Below are positions 26,959 to 35,455 of a stretch of 40,200 bases of DNA, one piece after another. The notes under the pieces were generated by a model. That model had not been told where the DNA came from and ran no database searches. It was given only the letters and a program-made list of their open reading frames with translations. The position numbers were made by a program, and so were the translations under genes. Source of the DNA: an uncultured Clostridia bacterium (GTDB lineage Bacteria; Bacillota; Clostridia; Christensenellales; Aristaeellaceae); assembly GCA_947596085.1 (NCBI GenBank), contig CANQEW010000023.1:1-40200 (forward strand), read 5' to 3'. Every line of letters begins with the position of its first letter. The stretch's first letter is position 1.

Positions 26959-27234
26959 ATGGCTGCAAGGCGCGGAAAGCTCGCGTTGGCGCTGCTGGCG
27001 GCTCTGGTATTGATACTGGGGCTGACCTGTGTCGCATCCGCGCACGCGCACAGCTGCCCGGACGACGGCGTCTGCCCGATCTGCCAGTTCCTCAACGGCG
27101 GCATGAAGCTCGCCGCGCTGGCGCTCGTCATCGCGCTGGCGATTCCCGTGGCGATCCTCTTTCAGCCGTCGGCGTTTGTCGCGGCGTCGCTCTCCATTTC
27201 CCTCGTCCATTCAAAGATTCGCATGAACGATTGA
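26959..27234 (+). CDS. Small Cys/His membrane protein of the ABC locus
   Basis: 91 residues. A hydrophobic N-terminal segment (about 8-28) acts as signal peptide or anchor. It is directly followed by a short extracytoplasmic motif with H29, H31, C33, C39 and C42 (AHAHSCPDDGVCPICQFLNG), and a second membrane helix spans about 49-72. The layout of paired His and Cys-Pro-x-Cys suggests metal binding or a redox-active thiol pair just outside the membrane (inference). I recall similar small HxC...CPxC proteins in other Clostridia but cannot name a family. AAGGAGG precedes the ATG. The ABC genes follow 58 bases downstream on the same strand. Confidence 0.78.
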   Translation: MAARRGKLALALLAALVLILGLTCVASAHAHSCPDDGVCPICQFLNGGMKLAALALVIALAIPVAILFQPSAFVAASLSISLVHSKIRMND

Positions 27235-27292
27235 GCCTGCCCTTCGCGCAAAAACAATTCCAAACAATTGAATAGACACGGAGGAAAGACTC

Positions 27293-27934
27293 ATGATTCA
27301 AACCAAAGGGCTATCCATGCGCTTTGCGGATGGTACTGCCATTCATTATCAGGATCTGACGTTTGAACAGGGCCGCTCCTACGCGCTGCTTGGCGCGTCC
27401 GGTTGCGGCAAGACCACGCTTTTGAACATGATCGCGGGCGTACTGCGCCCGTCCGAAGGAGAGATTCTCATCGACGGCGAGAACGTCGTCGACTGGCCGC
27501 AGCGCAGGCGCGACCACTTCCGCATTCACGAAATCGGCTACATCTTTCAGGATTTCAAGCTGCTGGAGGAGATGACCGTTCGCGACAACATCGACATCGT
27601 GCGCCTGGAGGGCGTGGACACCCGCGGGGCGGACGCGCTGCTGGAGCGCCTGGGCATTCAGCGGTTGAAGAAGCGCAGGGTGCGCAGCCTGTCGGGCGGA
27701 GAGAAGCAGCGCGTGGCCATCGCCCGCGCGCTGATCAAGGCGCCGCGCATCGTGCTGGCCGACGAGCCCACCGGCAACCTCAACTTTGAGGTGGGCAGCG
27801 CCGTGATGGATCAGCTTCTGGAAAACCTGAACGGCGGCACGCTGATCGCCGTCACTCACGACGACCGCCTCGCGCCGCGCTTCGACTGCGTGCTGGACAT
27901 GAACCAGATCGCCCGGGGGGAGGTGAGCGCATGA
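27293..27934 (+). CDS. ABC transporter ATP-binding protein (MacB/LolD type)
   Basis: 213 residues, the ATPase that powers the permease encoded next. Walker [10 protein letters not shown] (G34-T42), Q-loop region [14 protein letters not shown], signature [15 protein letters not shown], Walker [12 protein letters not shown] and the switch His in AVTHDDRL are all intact. The subfamily with [10 protein letters not shown] belongs to the MacB/LolD/FtsE group, which pairs with FtsX-type permeases. GGAGGAAAG precedes the ATG, and the end overlaps the permease gene by 4 bases (ATGA). Confidence 0.95.
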   Translation: MIQTKGLSMRFADGTAIHYQDLTFEQGRSYALLGASGCGKTTLLNMIAGVLRPSEGEILIDGENVVDWPQRRRDHFRIHEIGYIFQDFKLLEEMTVRDNIDIVRLEGVDTRGADALLERLGIQRLKKRRVRSLSGGEKQRVAIARALIKAPRIVLADEPTGNLNFEVGSAVMDQLLENLNGGTLIAVTHDDRLAPRFDCVLDMNQIARGEVSA

Positions 27935-29130
27935 TTCGCTTCGCGCTCAAGCACATGGCCACCCGCCGAGCGCGCATCGCGCTGACCGCGCTGTCCATCG
28001 TGGTCTCCGCGGGCGTGGCGCTGCTCGCCTACAACGTATCCACCCAGGTGTCCGAGGGCATCATCGGCGGCGCTTCCCGCTACGATCTCATCATCGGCCC
28101 CGCCGGCAGTTCCACGCAGCTCGCCATGAACACGCTGTTCTTCACCGACCAGCCGCTGGGCACGATTCCCTACACGCTGGTGGACGATTTGATGGAAACC
28201 GGCATGGTGAACGAGGCCGTTCCCTTCAGTATGGGCGACAGCTACAATGATTCTCCCGTGGTCGGCACCACGCCCGCGCTGTTGACCGACAAGCCGCTGA
28301 AGGAGGGCGAGATGTTCGCGGAAAGCATGGAAGCTGTGATCGGTTGCGAGGTGGCTTCGAATTATGGCCTGAAGGTGGGCGACAGCCTGATCACCTCCCA
28401 CGGCCTGTCCGGCGGCGGCGCGGAGCACGCGGCGTCCCCGCTGACCGTGACCGGCATCCTGGCGCGCACCAACAGCGCCTTTGACCGCGCGGTCTTCACG
28501 CCCTGCGCCACCATCTGGGTGCTGCACAGCCACGAGGAGGAGGACGAGGAGCACGAGGAGGAGGACGAAGGCGCCCACGCCCACGAGGAGGGCGAGATCT
28601 GCGCCGTGCTCGTGCGCTGCAAGAGCGTCGGCGACTACACCGCGCTCTCGAACCACTACAAATCTGACGCGAATCTGCTGGCCATCAACCCCAACACCGT
28701 GCTGCGCGAGGTGCTGGAAAACGTCGATCTGAGCCGCACCATCGTGTACGCGCTCTGCGCCGTGGTGCTGGTGATGAACCTGCTGGTGATTTCGGTGATC
28801 GCCGCGCTGAACCTCTACGACCAGCGGCGGGAGATCGCGCTGATGCGCCTGATCGGCGTTTCGATGGGCCGCATCAATCAATTGTATCTTCTGCAGAACG
28901 CCATCATCGGCCTGGCCGCGGTGGGGCTGTCGCTGCTCTCGGCGCACCTGATCCTGTGGGTGGTGCGCGGCTTCGTGGCAGGCATGGGAATCTCGCTGAA
29001 CGCGCTGCACGTCTACGGGCTGGAATGGGCGATTCTGGCGGTGGTGTTCGCGGTGAGCACGCTGCCCACGATGCTGATGACGATGTCCATGTCGCGCCAC
29101 GACCCGGTGGAGGGAGGTAAGAGAAAATGA
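27931..29130 (+). CDS. FtsX/MacB-type ABC permease with an extracytoplasmic His/Glu/Asp-rich segment
   Basis: 399 residues with the standard FtsX layout: one helix near the N-terminus (about 12-32), a large external domain (about 35-265), then three helices (about 269-292, 318-345 and 362-386). Inserted in the external domain is an unusual acidic and histidine-rich run at residues 199-222, with His at 199, 201, 208, 216 and 218 among Glu and Asp, a probable divalent-metal-binding loop. This family moves lipoproteins, peptides or other envelope substrates by mechanotransmission rather than by a simple channel. The 4-base overlaps on both sides show tight coupling with the ATPase and the lipoprotein. 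Metal involvement is inferred. Confidence 0.93.
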   Translation: MIRFALKHMATRRARIALTALSIVVSAGVALLAYNVSTQVSEGIIGGASRYDLIIGPAGSSTQLAMNTLFFTDQPLGTIPYTLVDDLMETGMVNEAVPFSMGDSYNDSPVVGTTPALLTDKPLKEGEMFAESMEAVIGCEVASNYGLKVGDSLITSHGLSGGGAEHAASPLTVTGILARTNSAFDRAVFTPCATIWVLHSHEEEDEEHEEEDEGAHAHEEGEICAVLVRCKSVGDYTALSNHYKSDANLLAINPNTVLREVLENVDLSRTIVYALCAVVLVMNLLVISVIAALNLYDQRREIALMRLIGVSMGRINQLYLLQNAIIGLAAVGLSLLSAHLILWVVRGFVAGMGISLNALHVYGLEWAILAVVFAVSTLPTMLMTMSMSRHDPVEGGKRK

Positions 29131-30059
29131 AGAATGGAAAGAATATGAAGCGAAAAGCGCGCGTCGCGCTCGCGCTGGCGCTGTGCGCCGCCCTGGCGGT
29201 GATGCTGACGGCCTGCGGCGGAAGCGGTTCGTCCGCCTCCGCCGAGCCCGCGAAGCTCAACTTTTCGGACGCGGTGAACGACATCGAAGCGCTGGACGGC
29301 AAGGCCGTTACGCTGACCGGCTATATGGCCACGCTGTCCCCGCTGAGCGGCGATTACATCTATCTGATGAACATGCCCTACCAGAGCTGCCCCTTCTGCA
29401 TTCCGAACACCACGCAGCTTGCCAACACCATGGCCGTCTATGCCGCGAAGGGGAACAGCTTCGATTACACCGACCGCCCCGTGCGCATCAGCGGAACGAT
29501 GGAGGTGGGCGACTTTACGGACGACTACGGCTATCAGTACGGCTACCGCATCAAGGACGCGAGCTACGAGGTGGTCGACCTTTCGGACGTATCCGAGGAT
29601 TACGCGCTGTACCAGGCGCTGGCCGAGGACGGTGTGATCGCGGACATCTACGCCATGTTCGACTATCTGCACTTTGTCTGCCAGTGGACGGAATATCAGA
29701 GCACCGGCGTGGACGAGAGCGGCAACGAGATCAGTTACTACCTCTACCCCGGCGACGTGAGCGGCTACCTCGAGAGCGACAGCGCCTACGGCTATAAAAC
29801 CCAGGCCAGCGAGGATTACTTCCCGACGCTGGTGGAACGCGTGAAGTCGGTCAGCGCCGACGGCCTGACGGAGTTGGTGGACGTGCTCGACGCGGCGCAG
29901 GCGGCGGAGAAGTACGCCCGCGAGCAGCTCGACGGGGGGAAATATACCTACGACGAGGCGACGGACAAGTTTACGCTCGACGAGGACGCGCAGCTCTATC
30001 AGAATTACAGCGACGTGTACCTGAAGTTTGACGAGTGGCTGGCGAAGTATCAGCTGTGA
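29127..30059 (+). CDS. Lipoprotein with OB-fold-like domain and CPFC motif, partner of the ABC permease
   Basis: 310 residues. A lipoprotein signal peptide with lipobox LTAC (C30) anchors it outside the membrane. The next ~120 residues (AVNDIEALDGKAVTLTGYMA..., then RPVRISGTMEVGDF) read as a small beta-barrel of the OB/DUF3299 kind and contain C88-P-F-C91, a metal-binding or thiol-redox pair. The C-terminal half (about 155-310) is helical and acidic with many Tyr and Glu. The start ATG overlaps the permease stop; a second in-frame ATG at 29145 is possible. It ends before a terminator (30074-30114). It probably delivers or receives the transporter's substrate; the DUF3299 resemblance is by eye. 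Confidence 0.85.
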   Translation: MKNGKNMKRKARVALALALCAALAVMLTACGGSGSSASAEPAKLNFSDAVNDIEALDGKAVTLTGYMATLSPLSGDYIYLMNMPYQSCPFCIPNTTQLANTMAVYAAKGNSFDYTDRPVRISGTMEVGDFTDDYGYQYGYRIKDASYEVVDLSDVSEDYALYQALAEDGVIADIYAMFDYLHFVCQWTEYQSTGVDESGNEISYYLYPGDVSGYLESDSAYGYKTQASEDYFPTLVERVKSVSADGLTELVDVLDAAQAAEKYAREQLDGGKYTYDEATDKFTLDEDAQLYQNYSDVYLKFDEWLAKYQL

Positions 30060-30073
30060 TGCTTTGATTCCAT

Positions 30074-30114
30074 GAGAGCGGAACCGTTCGGCGAGAGCGG
30101 CTCCGCTTTCTCAT
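30074..30114 (+). terminator. Terminator of the ABC locus
   Basis: GCGGAACCG (30078-30086) pairs with CGGCTCCGC (30098-30106), with one mismatch, followed by TTTCTCATT. It overlaps the 3' end of the convergent gene at 30111-31082. Confidence 0.7.
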
Positions 30115-31082
30115 TCAAACGCCAGTTCCTCGATCTGGTACGGCCCCTGCAGCCCGCCGGAGGCGGAGGCGCGGTAGTAGAGCGGGCGCACCCGGGCGAG
30201 ATTGGCGGTCTCCAGCCGGAGCAGGCCCACGCAGGGACGCGGGTCGGGCGGCGCGAACTTCATCTCCACGCACAGGTCGCAGCGCTCGCGGATGTTTGCG
30301 AGCGGGTTGCGTCCGCGCAGCGCCGGGGCGAGATAGCCTTCGGCTTCGCCGTCCAGCCCCGCCAGCGCGGCTTCCACCGCGGCGCGGGCGGCTCCGGCGG
30401 CGGTCTTGGGCCAGCGGGGCGCGCCGTCGGCCCAGGCAGGTTCGGAGGAGACGAGCGTCAGCCCCTCCGGCGCGAGCCGCCAGCTCTCCAGCGCGGCGTG
30501 GCCCACGGAATCGTCCCGGGCGACGACGGCGCGGATGCCGCCGTCAGGCTCCACGTCGATCTGCCGCGCCCGGAGCAGGCCCGTCTGTACGCGAAACTGC
30601 GCGTCGAGGGTGAGCAGGTACTGTCCCGCCTCGCAGAGGCCCAGCAGCGCTGCGCCGCCGGGCAGCGCGCGATGCTCGGGCTGCTGCGCGCCAGGCGGCA
30701 GCGCGGCGAGTTCCCGGCCGTCGCAGCGCAGGCGGCCGTCCGCCTCCAATTCCAGCGTGTGGCCGTCGGCCTGAAAGCGCAGCGCCCTTCCCCGGCGCGG
30801 TTCGGGCGAGAGCTCTACCTCCACCGCGCTGCCGGGCCAGAGCACGACGTCGATCCCCTCCGCCTCCTCCGCCGACCGCGCCATCGGTTCGCCCCCGGAG
30901 AACACCAGCTTGCGCGCCATAGCATGGCAGGCGGAGCTCAGCGGGCGATATTCCAAATACGCCGCGCCCCGGGGCGGCACCGGCCGCATCAGCGCCTCAT
31001 CCGGGTCGACCTCCCCGGCGAAGCGGCCGTTGATGTAGAGCACGCCGGGATGCGGCGCGGTCAGAATCAGCGTGGGCTGCAT
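30111..31082 (-). CDS. Protein of unknown function
   Basis: 323 residues, no signal peptide and no membrane helix. It begins MQPTLILTAPHPGVLYINGR and reads as alternating short beta strands, with repeated Arg/Gly/Leu patterns, in the first two thirds, and an Ala-rich helical part near 215-255 (AAGAARAAVEAALAGLDGEA). This suggests a carbohydrate-binding-like or beta-sandwich N-terminal region (inference). I do not recognise a family. The frame is open upstream to 31289, but GGAGGGG 8 bases before the ATG at 31082 sets the start. It is on the same strand as gerW, 160 bases downstream of it, and converges on the ABC lipoprotein gene. Confidence 0.75.
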   Translation of the reverse strand: MQPTLILTAPHPGVLYINGRFAGEVDPDEALMRPVPPRGAAYLEYRPLSSACHAMARKLVFSGGEPMARSAEEAEGIDVVLWPGSAVEVELSPEPRRGRALRFQADGHTLELEADGRLRCDGRELAALPPGAQQPEHRALPGGAALLGLCEAGQYLLTLDAQFRVQTGLLRARQIDVEPDGGIRAVVARDDSVGHAALESWRLAPEGLTLVSSEPAWADGAPRWPKTAAGAARAAVEAALAGLDGEAEGYLAPALRGRNPLANIRERCDLCVEMKFAPPDPRPCVGLLRLETANLARVRPLYYRASASGGLQGPYQIEELAFE

Positions 31083-31242
31083 AGAAAAATCCCCTCCGTT
31101 CTCCCAAAGGCTGTTCAAGCCTATGCGGGAGGGGGAGGGGATTTGAACGTGCGGTGGAGCGGCAAGCCGTCCTTTCCGATTCTTTTCGCGTCGGGAGGAC
31201 GGGTTCCGCTTTGCGCGCGGCGTAAACTGTGGATGTCTGCCG

Positions 31243-31677
31243 TCACTCCACCGGAATCGGTGGGGTCGTTTTCGGCTGCTTGTCCTCATTCTTCGCCTGT
31301 AGGAATTTCTTCAACTCGCACATCAGCTGGGGCGCGAGCTCGATGATGCGGTCGGCGGGGGCGTAGGGCTGGGCGGGCAGCAGGCGCACGGTGCTCTGAT
31401 TGCTCACCAGAAAGCCCATCGGCTGGATGGTCACACCCGCGCCGGTGCCCCCGGCGAAGGGCATGCGCTCGCTGGCTGCGTCCATCGCCTTGTCGTGCTC
31501 GCCGCAGCGGTACTCGCCGCCCCCGGCCACGAAACCGAAGCTCACCCGGGAGATGGGCACCACCGTCGAGCCGTCCTGGGTGACGATGGCCTCGCCGATC
31601 ACGGTGTTCACGTCCACCATGTCACGGATGTTCTCCATGGTGGTGCTCATGATATTTTCAATGGGATGCCTGTCCAT
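31243..31677 (-). CDS. gerW: Spore protein GerW (YtfJ family)
   Basis: 144 residues of the YtfJ/GerW family, needed in B. subtilis for normal germination. It starts HPIENIMSTTMENIRDMVDV; NTVIGEAIVTQDGSTVVPIS and VSFGFVAGGGEY follow, then a Gly-rich GGTGAGVTIQPMGFLV block typical of the family. The frame is open much further upstream, but that part is a shadow of the DUF2953 gene. GGAGGG lies 9 bases before the ATG at 31677, which is inside the last 31 bases of the DUF2953 gene. Its presence suggests the organism can sporulate, though the family also occurs in some non-sporulating lineages. Confidence 0.93.
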   Translation of the reverse strand: MDRHPIENIMSTTMENIRDMVDVNTVIGEAIVTQDGSTVVPISRVSFGFVAGGGEYRCGEHDKAMDAASERMPFAGGTGAGVTIQPMGFLVSNQSTVRLLPAQPYAPADRIIELAPQLMCELKKFLQAKNEDKQPKTTPPIPVE

Positions 31678-32201
31678 TCGCGGACCCTCCTGAAGATCAA
31701 TTCGCTCGCGCCGCTCAGCGCGCCGAGAATAATGTGTCCGGCGGTGATCGAAAACATACCCCAGACGGCGAACTCGCAGCCGCCGCCGGAGAAGTCCGGC
31801 CGCAGATCGAGGCACACCGCGCCGGGAGCCAGCGCCGCGCCCAGCGCGCCCTCGGCGGCACGGGCGAAGCCGCAGACCAGCGCCGTGCGCGCCGCGTCCG
31901 GCAGGCCGATCCGGCCGCTGGCGCGCAGCTCCTCCAGGCGCGTGTCCCGAATCAGGCGGCGAAACATGTCCGCCGCGTTCGAAAACTTCTCCACATCCAG
32001 CTCCGCGCGCCGCCAGGGCAGGTGCTTCTTTTCGCCCCGCGCGCGCAGGCGCGCCTGTTTGAGCGCGTAGCGGCCCTCGAATACGGAGGCGCCCGCGCCG
32101 AAGCCCAAGTGATCCGCCACGCGCAGGATCAGCGCGAATTTCACCGGCACGGCGCTCAAATAGAAGCCAAACGTGACCGCTGCGGCGAGATAGACGGCCA
32201 A
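31647..32201 (-). CDS. DUF2953 protein (YtfI-like), partner of GerW
   Basis: 184 residues. An N-terminal hydrophobic helix (LAVYLAAAVTFGFYLSAVPV) is followed by a beta segment (KFALILRVADHLGFGAGASV) and a C-terminal part with CLDLRPDFSGGGCEFAVWG and a second hydrophobic stretch (about 140-165). DUF2953 genes stand directly before gerW in many spore formers (ytfI-ytfJ), as here. The frame is open up to a GTG at 32261, but GGGAGGG 7 bases before the TTG at 32201 and the hydrophobic start make the TTG more likely. It overlaps gerW by 31 bases. Function unknown; probably sporulation-linked. Confidence 0.82.
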   Translation of the reverse strand: MAVYLAAAVTFGFYLSAVPVKFALILRVADHLGFGAGASVFEGRYALKQARLRARGEKKHLPWRRAELDVEKFSNAADMFRRLIRDTRLEELRASGRIGLPDAARTALVCGFARAAEGALGAALAPGAVCLDLRPDFSGGGCEFAVWGMFSITAGHIILGALSGASELIFRRVREWTGIPLKIS

Positions 32202-32279
32202 TTTTGCGCCCTCCCAACAAAATTTGAACACATTTTTTCCAAACTGACGCGATTTATTCACTTTTTCCGAGGCAGAGTG

Positions 32280-32288
32280 TGCTATAAT
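32280..32288 (+). promoter_or_regulatory. Extended -10 promoter of the methyltransferase gene
   Basis: TGC directly precedes a perfect TATAAT (32283-32288); no clear -35. It is 44 bases before the ATG. Confidence 0.55.
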
Positions 32289-32331
32289 AGGTTATGGATG
32301 AATCACTCGGTGAAGGTGGCGATGCGCCGGC

Positions 32332-32928
32332 ATGGCGGACGAGCGCGGATGCGCGCGGATCGAGGCGGAGGTTCTCGGCCAGAGGATCGCGCTGGAGACC
32401 CGAAAGGGACTGTTCTCCCCGGAGCACATCGACCGCGGCACGCTCGCGATGCTCGAGCATGTACACATCTTCCCGGGTATGCGCATAATGGATCTTGGCT
32501 GCGGCTGCGGCGTTGTCGGCATTGCCGCGGCGAAGATCGCCGGAGAAGAGAATGTCTTTCTGTCCGATGTCGATCCGGCGGCGGTGGAAATCGCGCGCCG
32601 GAACGCGGAGCGGAACGGCGTGGGCGGAGTGCGGTGCTTCGTCTCGGACGGCTTCCGGGACGTGAGCGAGACCGGCTTCGATCTGATCCTTTCCAATCCG
32701 CCGTACCAGACGGATTTTTCCGTGGCAAAGGGCTTTATTGAAAAGGGATTCAACCGATTGAAAATCGGTGGCAGGCTGTACATGGTGACGAAGCGGCGCG
32801 AGTGGTACAAGAATAAGCTGATTTCCGTTTTCGGCGGCGTGGAGATCCGCGAGACGGACGGCTACTATGTGTTCGCCGCGGAGCGCCGGAGCCTGCGATA
32901 CGCGAACAAGCCGCCGAAGCGCGGTTGA
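32332..32928 (+). CDS. Class I SAM-dependent methyltransferase (RsmC-like MTS domain)
   Basis: 198 residues. The fold starts after about 25 residues with TRKGLFSPEHIDRGTLAMLE, then SAM motif I MDLGCGCGVVGIAAA (about 53-67) and acidic motif II FLSDVDPAAVEIARRNAERN. The N/D-P-P-Y/F motif SNPPYQTDF (about 122-130) is typical of enzymes methylating the amino group of guanine or adenine in RNA. The closest named relatives are RsmC/RlmG and YbxB of Bacillus, single-domain versions of the 16S m2G1207 enzyme. No N-terminal pseudo-MTase domain is present. AAGGTGG lies about 10 bases before the ATG. Confidence 0.9.
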   Translation: MADERGCARIEAEVLGQRIALETRKGLFSPEHIDRGTLAMLEHVHIFPGMRIMDLGCGCGVVGIAAAKIAGEENVFLSDVDPAAVEIARRNAERNGVGGVRCFVSDGFRDVSETGFDLILSNPPYQTDFSVAKGFIEKGFNRLKIGGRLYMVTKRREWYKNKLISVFGGVEIRETDGYYVFAAERRSLRYANKPPKRG

Positions 32929-33126
32929 TCCGTGCGGACGGAACCCACGCGATTCCATTTTCAAACGCATATCTTCTTCGGACCGACAGGGCGGCGCATG
33001 CGCCGGCCCGCCGGTTTCGCTTTTTTGCGGAGGAAAATTCACGCGTAAAGCGAAGGCGCGAATCATATCTGCGGGATGGAACGATTACAAGAATTTGGAG
33101 GAATCATTCGGAAAGGGGAAGACATC

Positions 33127-34665
33127 GTGACCGTGACTGGGATTATCGCCGCGATCATCGCGCTGGTGATCGGTCTGGCGGGCGGATACTTCTACCGCAA
33201 GAACGCCATGGAAAAGAAGATCGGGCAGACCGAGGAATACGCCCGCAACCTTCTGGACGAAGCGACGCGCAAGGCGGAGGACAAGAAGAAGGAAGCCGTG
33301 CTGGAAGCCAAGGAGGAAATCATTCGACTCAAGAACGAACTCGACAAGGAAATCCGCGACCGCCGCAAGGAGGTCACCCGTCTGGAGACCCGCGTGAATC
33401 AGCGCGAGGAGCAGTTCGATAAGAAGCTGGACAATCTGGAGCAGAGGGAGGAGCAGCTCAACCAGAAGTATAAAGACGCCGAGCGCCTGGAGGCGGAGGC
33501 CCAGGCCATGCACGACAAGCAGCTGGCCGAGCTCGAGCGCGTGGCCAACATGACCACCGACGAGGCCAAGGCGATCCTGATCGAGCGCGTCCAGAAGGAC
33601 GCCTACCACGACGCCGCCGTGATGGTGCGCGAGATCGAGCAGCGCGCCAAGGAGGAGGCCGACAAGAAGGCGCGGGACATCATTTCCACCGCGATTCAGA
33701 AGTGTGCGGCGGATCACGTGGCCGAGACCACGGTGTCCGTGGTGGCCCTGCCCAACGACGATATGAAGGGCCGCATCATCGGCCGCGAGGGCCGCAATAT
33801 TCGCACGCTGGAGACGGCCACGGGTGTGGATCTGATCATCGACGACACGCCGGAGGCGGTCATCATTTCGGCTTTCGATCCGGTGCGCCGCGAGGTGGCG
33901 CGCGTGGCGCTGGAGCGGCTGATCGCCGACGGGCGCATCCATCCGGCGCGCATCGAGGAGATTGTGGAAAAGGCCCGCCGCGACGTGGACAACCAGATTC
34001 GCGAGGCCGGCGATCAGGCCATCTTCGAGACCAACCTGCATGGCATCCATCCGGAGCTGGTGAAGTTGCTGGGCCGGATGCGCTTCCGCACGAGCTACGG
34101 CCAGAACGTGCTGCGGCACTCCATCGAGGTCAGCCATCTGGCGGGCGTGATGGCGGCGGAGCTGGGCGCGGACGTGCAGCTCGCCAAGCGCGCGGGCCTT
34201 CTGCACGACATCGGCAAGGCCATCGACCACGAGGTCGAGGGCACGCACGTGACCATCGGCGGCGACCTGTGCAAGAAGTTCCACGAGAGCGATCTGGTGG
34301 TCAACGCCGTGCTGGCGCACCACAACGACGTGGAGTTCCAGAGCGTGGAGGCCGTGCTGGTGCAGGCGGCGGACGCCATCTCGGCGGCGCGCCCGGGCGC
34401 GCGGCGCGAGTCGCTGGAGAACTACATCAAACGCCTGGAGAAGCTGGAATCCATCGCCTACTCCTTCGAAGGCGTGGAGACCTGCTATGCGATCCAGTCC
34501 GGCCGCGAGGTGCGCATCATCGTCAAGCCCGAGGACGTCAACGACGCGGGCACGCTGATCCTTGCGCGCGAGATCGTGAAGAAGATCGAAAAGGAAATGG
34601 AGTATCCCGGACAGATCAAGGTGAACGTCATCCGCGAGACCCGTGCGGTGGACTTCGCAAAATAG
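33127..34665 (+). CDS. rny: Ribonuclease Y
   Basis: The membrane-anchored endoribonuclease that initiates mRNA decay in Bacillota. 512 residues. An N-terminal helix (about 3-22) is followed by a long charged coiled coil (about 25-185), a KH RNA-binding domain ([20 protein letters not shown], about 210-270) and an HD domain with the catalytic H360-D361 in [12 protein letters not shown]. The C-terminus [21 protein letters not shown] is typical. The frame is open from an ATG at 33076, but AAAGGGGA just upstream of the GTG at 33127 and the position of the membrane helix decide for the GTG. A strong terminator follows. Confidence 0.96.
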   Translation: MTVTGIIAAIIALVIGLAGGYFYRKNAMEKKIGQTEEYARNLLDEATRKAEDKKKEAVLEAKEEIIRLKNELDKEIRDRRKEVTRLETRVNQREEQFDKKLDNLEQREEQLNQKYKDAERLEAEAQAMHDKQLAELERVANMTTDEAKAILIERVQKDAYHDAAVMVREIEQRAKEEADKKARDIISTAIQKCAADHVAETTVSVVALPNDDMKGRIIGREGRNIRTLETATGVDLIIDDTPEAVIISAFDPVRREVARVALERLIADGRIHPARIEEIVEKARRDVDNQIREAGDQAIFETNLHGIHPELVKLLGRMRFRTSYGQNVLRHSIEVSHLAGVMAAELGADVQLAKRAGLLHDIGKAIDHEVEGTHVTIGGDLCKKFHESDLVVNAVLAHHNDVEFQSVEAVLVQAADAISAARPGARRESLENYIKRLEKLESIAYSFEGVETCYAIQSGREVRIIVKPEDVNDAGTLILAREIVKKIEKEMEYPGQIKVNVIRETRAVDFAK

Positions 34666-34681
34666 GTTTCGGGAGTGGACG

Positions 34682-34714
34682 AGCCCCGGCCAAACAAAAG
34701 GCCGGGGTTCTTTC
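34682..34714 (+). terminator. Terminator of rny
   Basis: CCCCGGCC (34684-34691) and GGCCGGGG (34700-34707) form a perfect stem with an A-rich 8-base loop, followed by TTCTTTCTG. Confidence 0.92.
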
Positions 34715-34756
34715 TGTGCGCCGTAAAGAAGCGCGAAGTCGATCAATCGAAGTTTG

Positions 34757-35230
34757 TCATAGAATCCGTTCCAGTTCGATCTCATGCCGCAGCGGGATGC
34801 CGTCCGCGCCGATCAAGGGGATTTCAGGTTTGATTTTTCTCGCCTCGTGCAAGGCGTTGCGATAGAACCGAACCATGTCAAAGCCTCGCTTTTGATAAAA
34901 ACGAAGCGCGGCAAGGTTGTCGTTCGTTGTGATCAGCAGGATGCACGCGCAGCCGGCGCTCTTTGCCCGCGCGATCGCTTCATTCAGCAGAGCCGTACCA
35001 ATTCCCCTGCTTTCGTGAAGGCTGTCGAGGGAAAGGATTTCCATTTCGCTGCCGGTGATCCGGTACGTGATCAGGCCGATGATTTCGCTCCCTTCACAAA
35101 CACAGAATCCGTCCGCGGAACCAAGATCTATGCTTTCTCCATGAACGACCATTTGCAGAGTGAACCAGCGGCGCAGGATAAACGCGTCGACAGCCTCTCG
35201 ATTTGCACGGTCGATCCTCTGTATTTCCAT
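34757..35230 (-). CDS. GNAT family N-acetyltransferase
   Basis: 157 residues with the GNAT fold. Motif A, the acetyl-CoA binding site, is SLHESRGIGTALLNEAIARA (about residues 70-89); motif B follows as TTNDNLAALRFYQKRGFDMV. The substrate (small molecule or protein N-terminus) cannot be told. AAGGAG lies 12 bases before the ATG at 35230, a long spacing. The third codon positions are less GC-biased than those of rny and of the giant gene next door, hinting at a later arrival. It is divergent from the cyclic-glucan-synthase-like gene and has its own good promoter (35288-35316). Confidence 0.9.
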   Translation of the reverse strand: MEIQRIDRANREAVDAFILRRWFTLQMVVHGESIDLGSADGFCVCEGSEIIGLITYRITGSEMEILSLDSLHESRGIGTALLNEAIARAKSAGCACILLITTNDNLAALRFYQKRGFDMVRFYRNALHEARKIKPEIPLIGADGIPLRHEIELERIL

Positions 35231-35287
35231 TGCTCACATTCGCTCCTTTTCGGTCTTCGATTTATGAAAACAGCGTCTTCCTTTTGA

Positions 35288-35316
35288 ATTATAATGTTTA
35301 GGCAATAAAATTGCAA
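35288..35316 (-). promoter_or_regulatory. Promoter of the GNAT gene
   Basis: On the minus strand TTGCAA (35316-35311), 17-base spacer, perfect TATAAT (35293-35288). The -10 lies in ATTATAAT (35288-35295), which is self-complementary and so also offers TATAAT to the plus strand, towards the giant gene; no -35 is evident on that side. Confidence 0.7.
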
Positions 35317-35455
35317 TGGCTCAAATCCCGCATAAAAAGCGTTGGAGCGATCGCAGAGTGCGCGTTTTCCTTTTTTTGCCGGAAATGGCATGAATCCTGT
35401 ACATGTCGGGCAAACTGACCCTGCTATGTCTGCGAACAAACGGGAGGATTTGTAT

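Noticed and set aside
28529-28600. GAG/GAC-rich run as a DNA repeat or CRISPR-like element
   Set aside because: It is a coding low-complexity segment in frame with the permease; no spacer-repeat pattern exists here or elsewhere in the window.
32989-33026. Stem-loop plus T-run after the methyltransferase gene
   Set aside because: GGGCGGCGC pairs imperfectly with GCGCCGGCCC and the six T lie about 12 bases from the stem, so I did not call it a terminator, though it may still act as one.
33085-34785. A 566-codon minus-strand frame opposite rny
   Set aside because: Shadow of RNase Y; it would also run through the rny terminator hairpin.
35231-35455. Plus-strand promoter for the giant gene
   Set aside because: TATAAT at 35290-35295 has no -35 at 16-18 bases and other candidates (TTGCCG near 35377) lack a good -10; only the minus-strand promoter is convincing.
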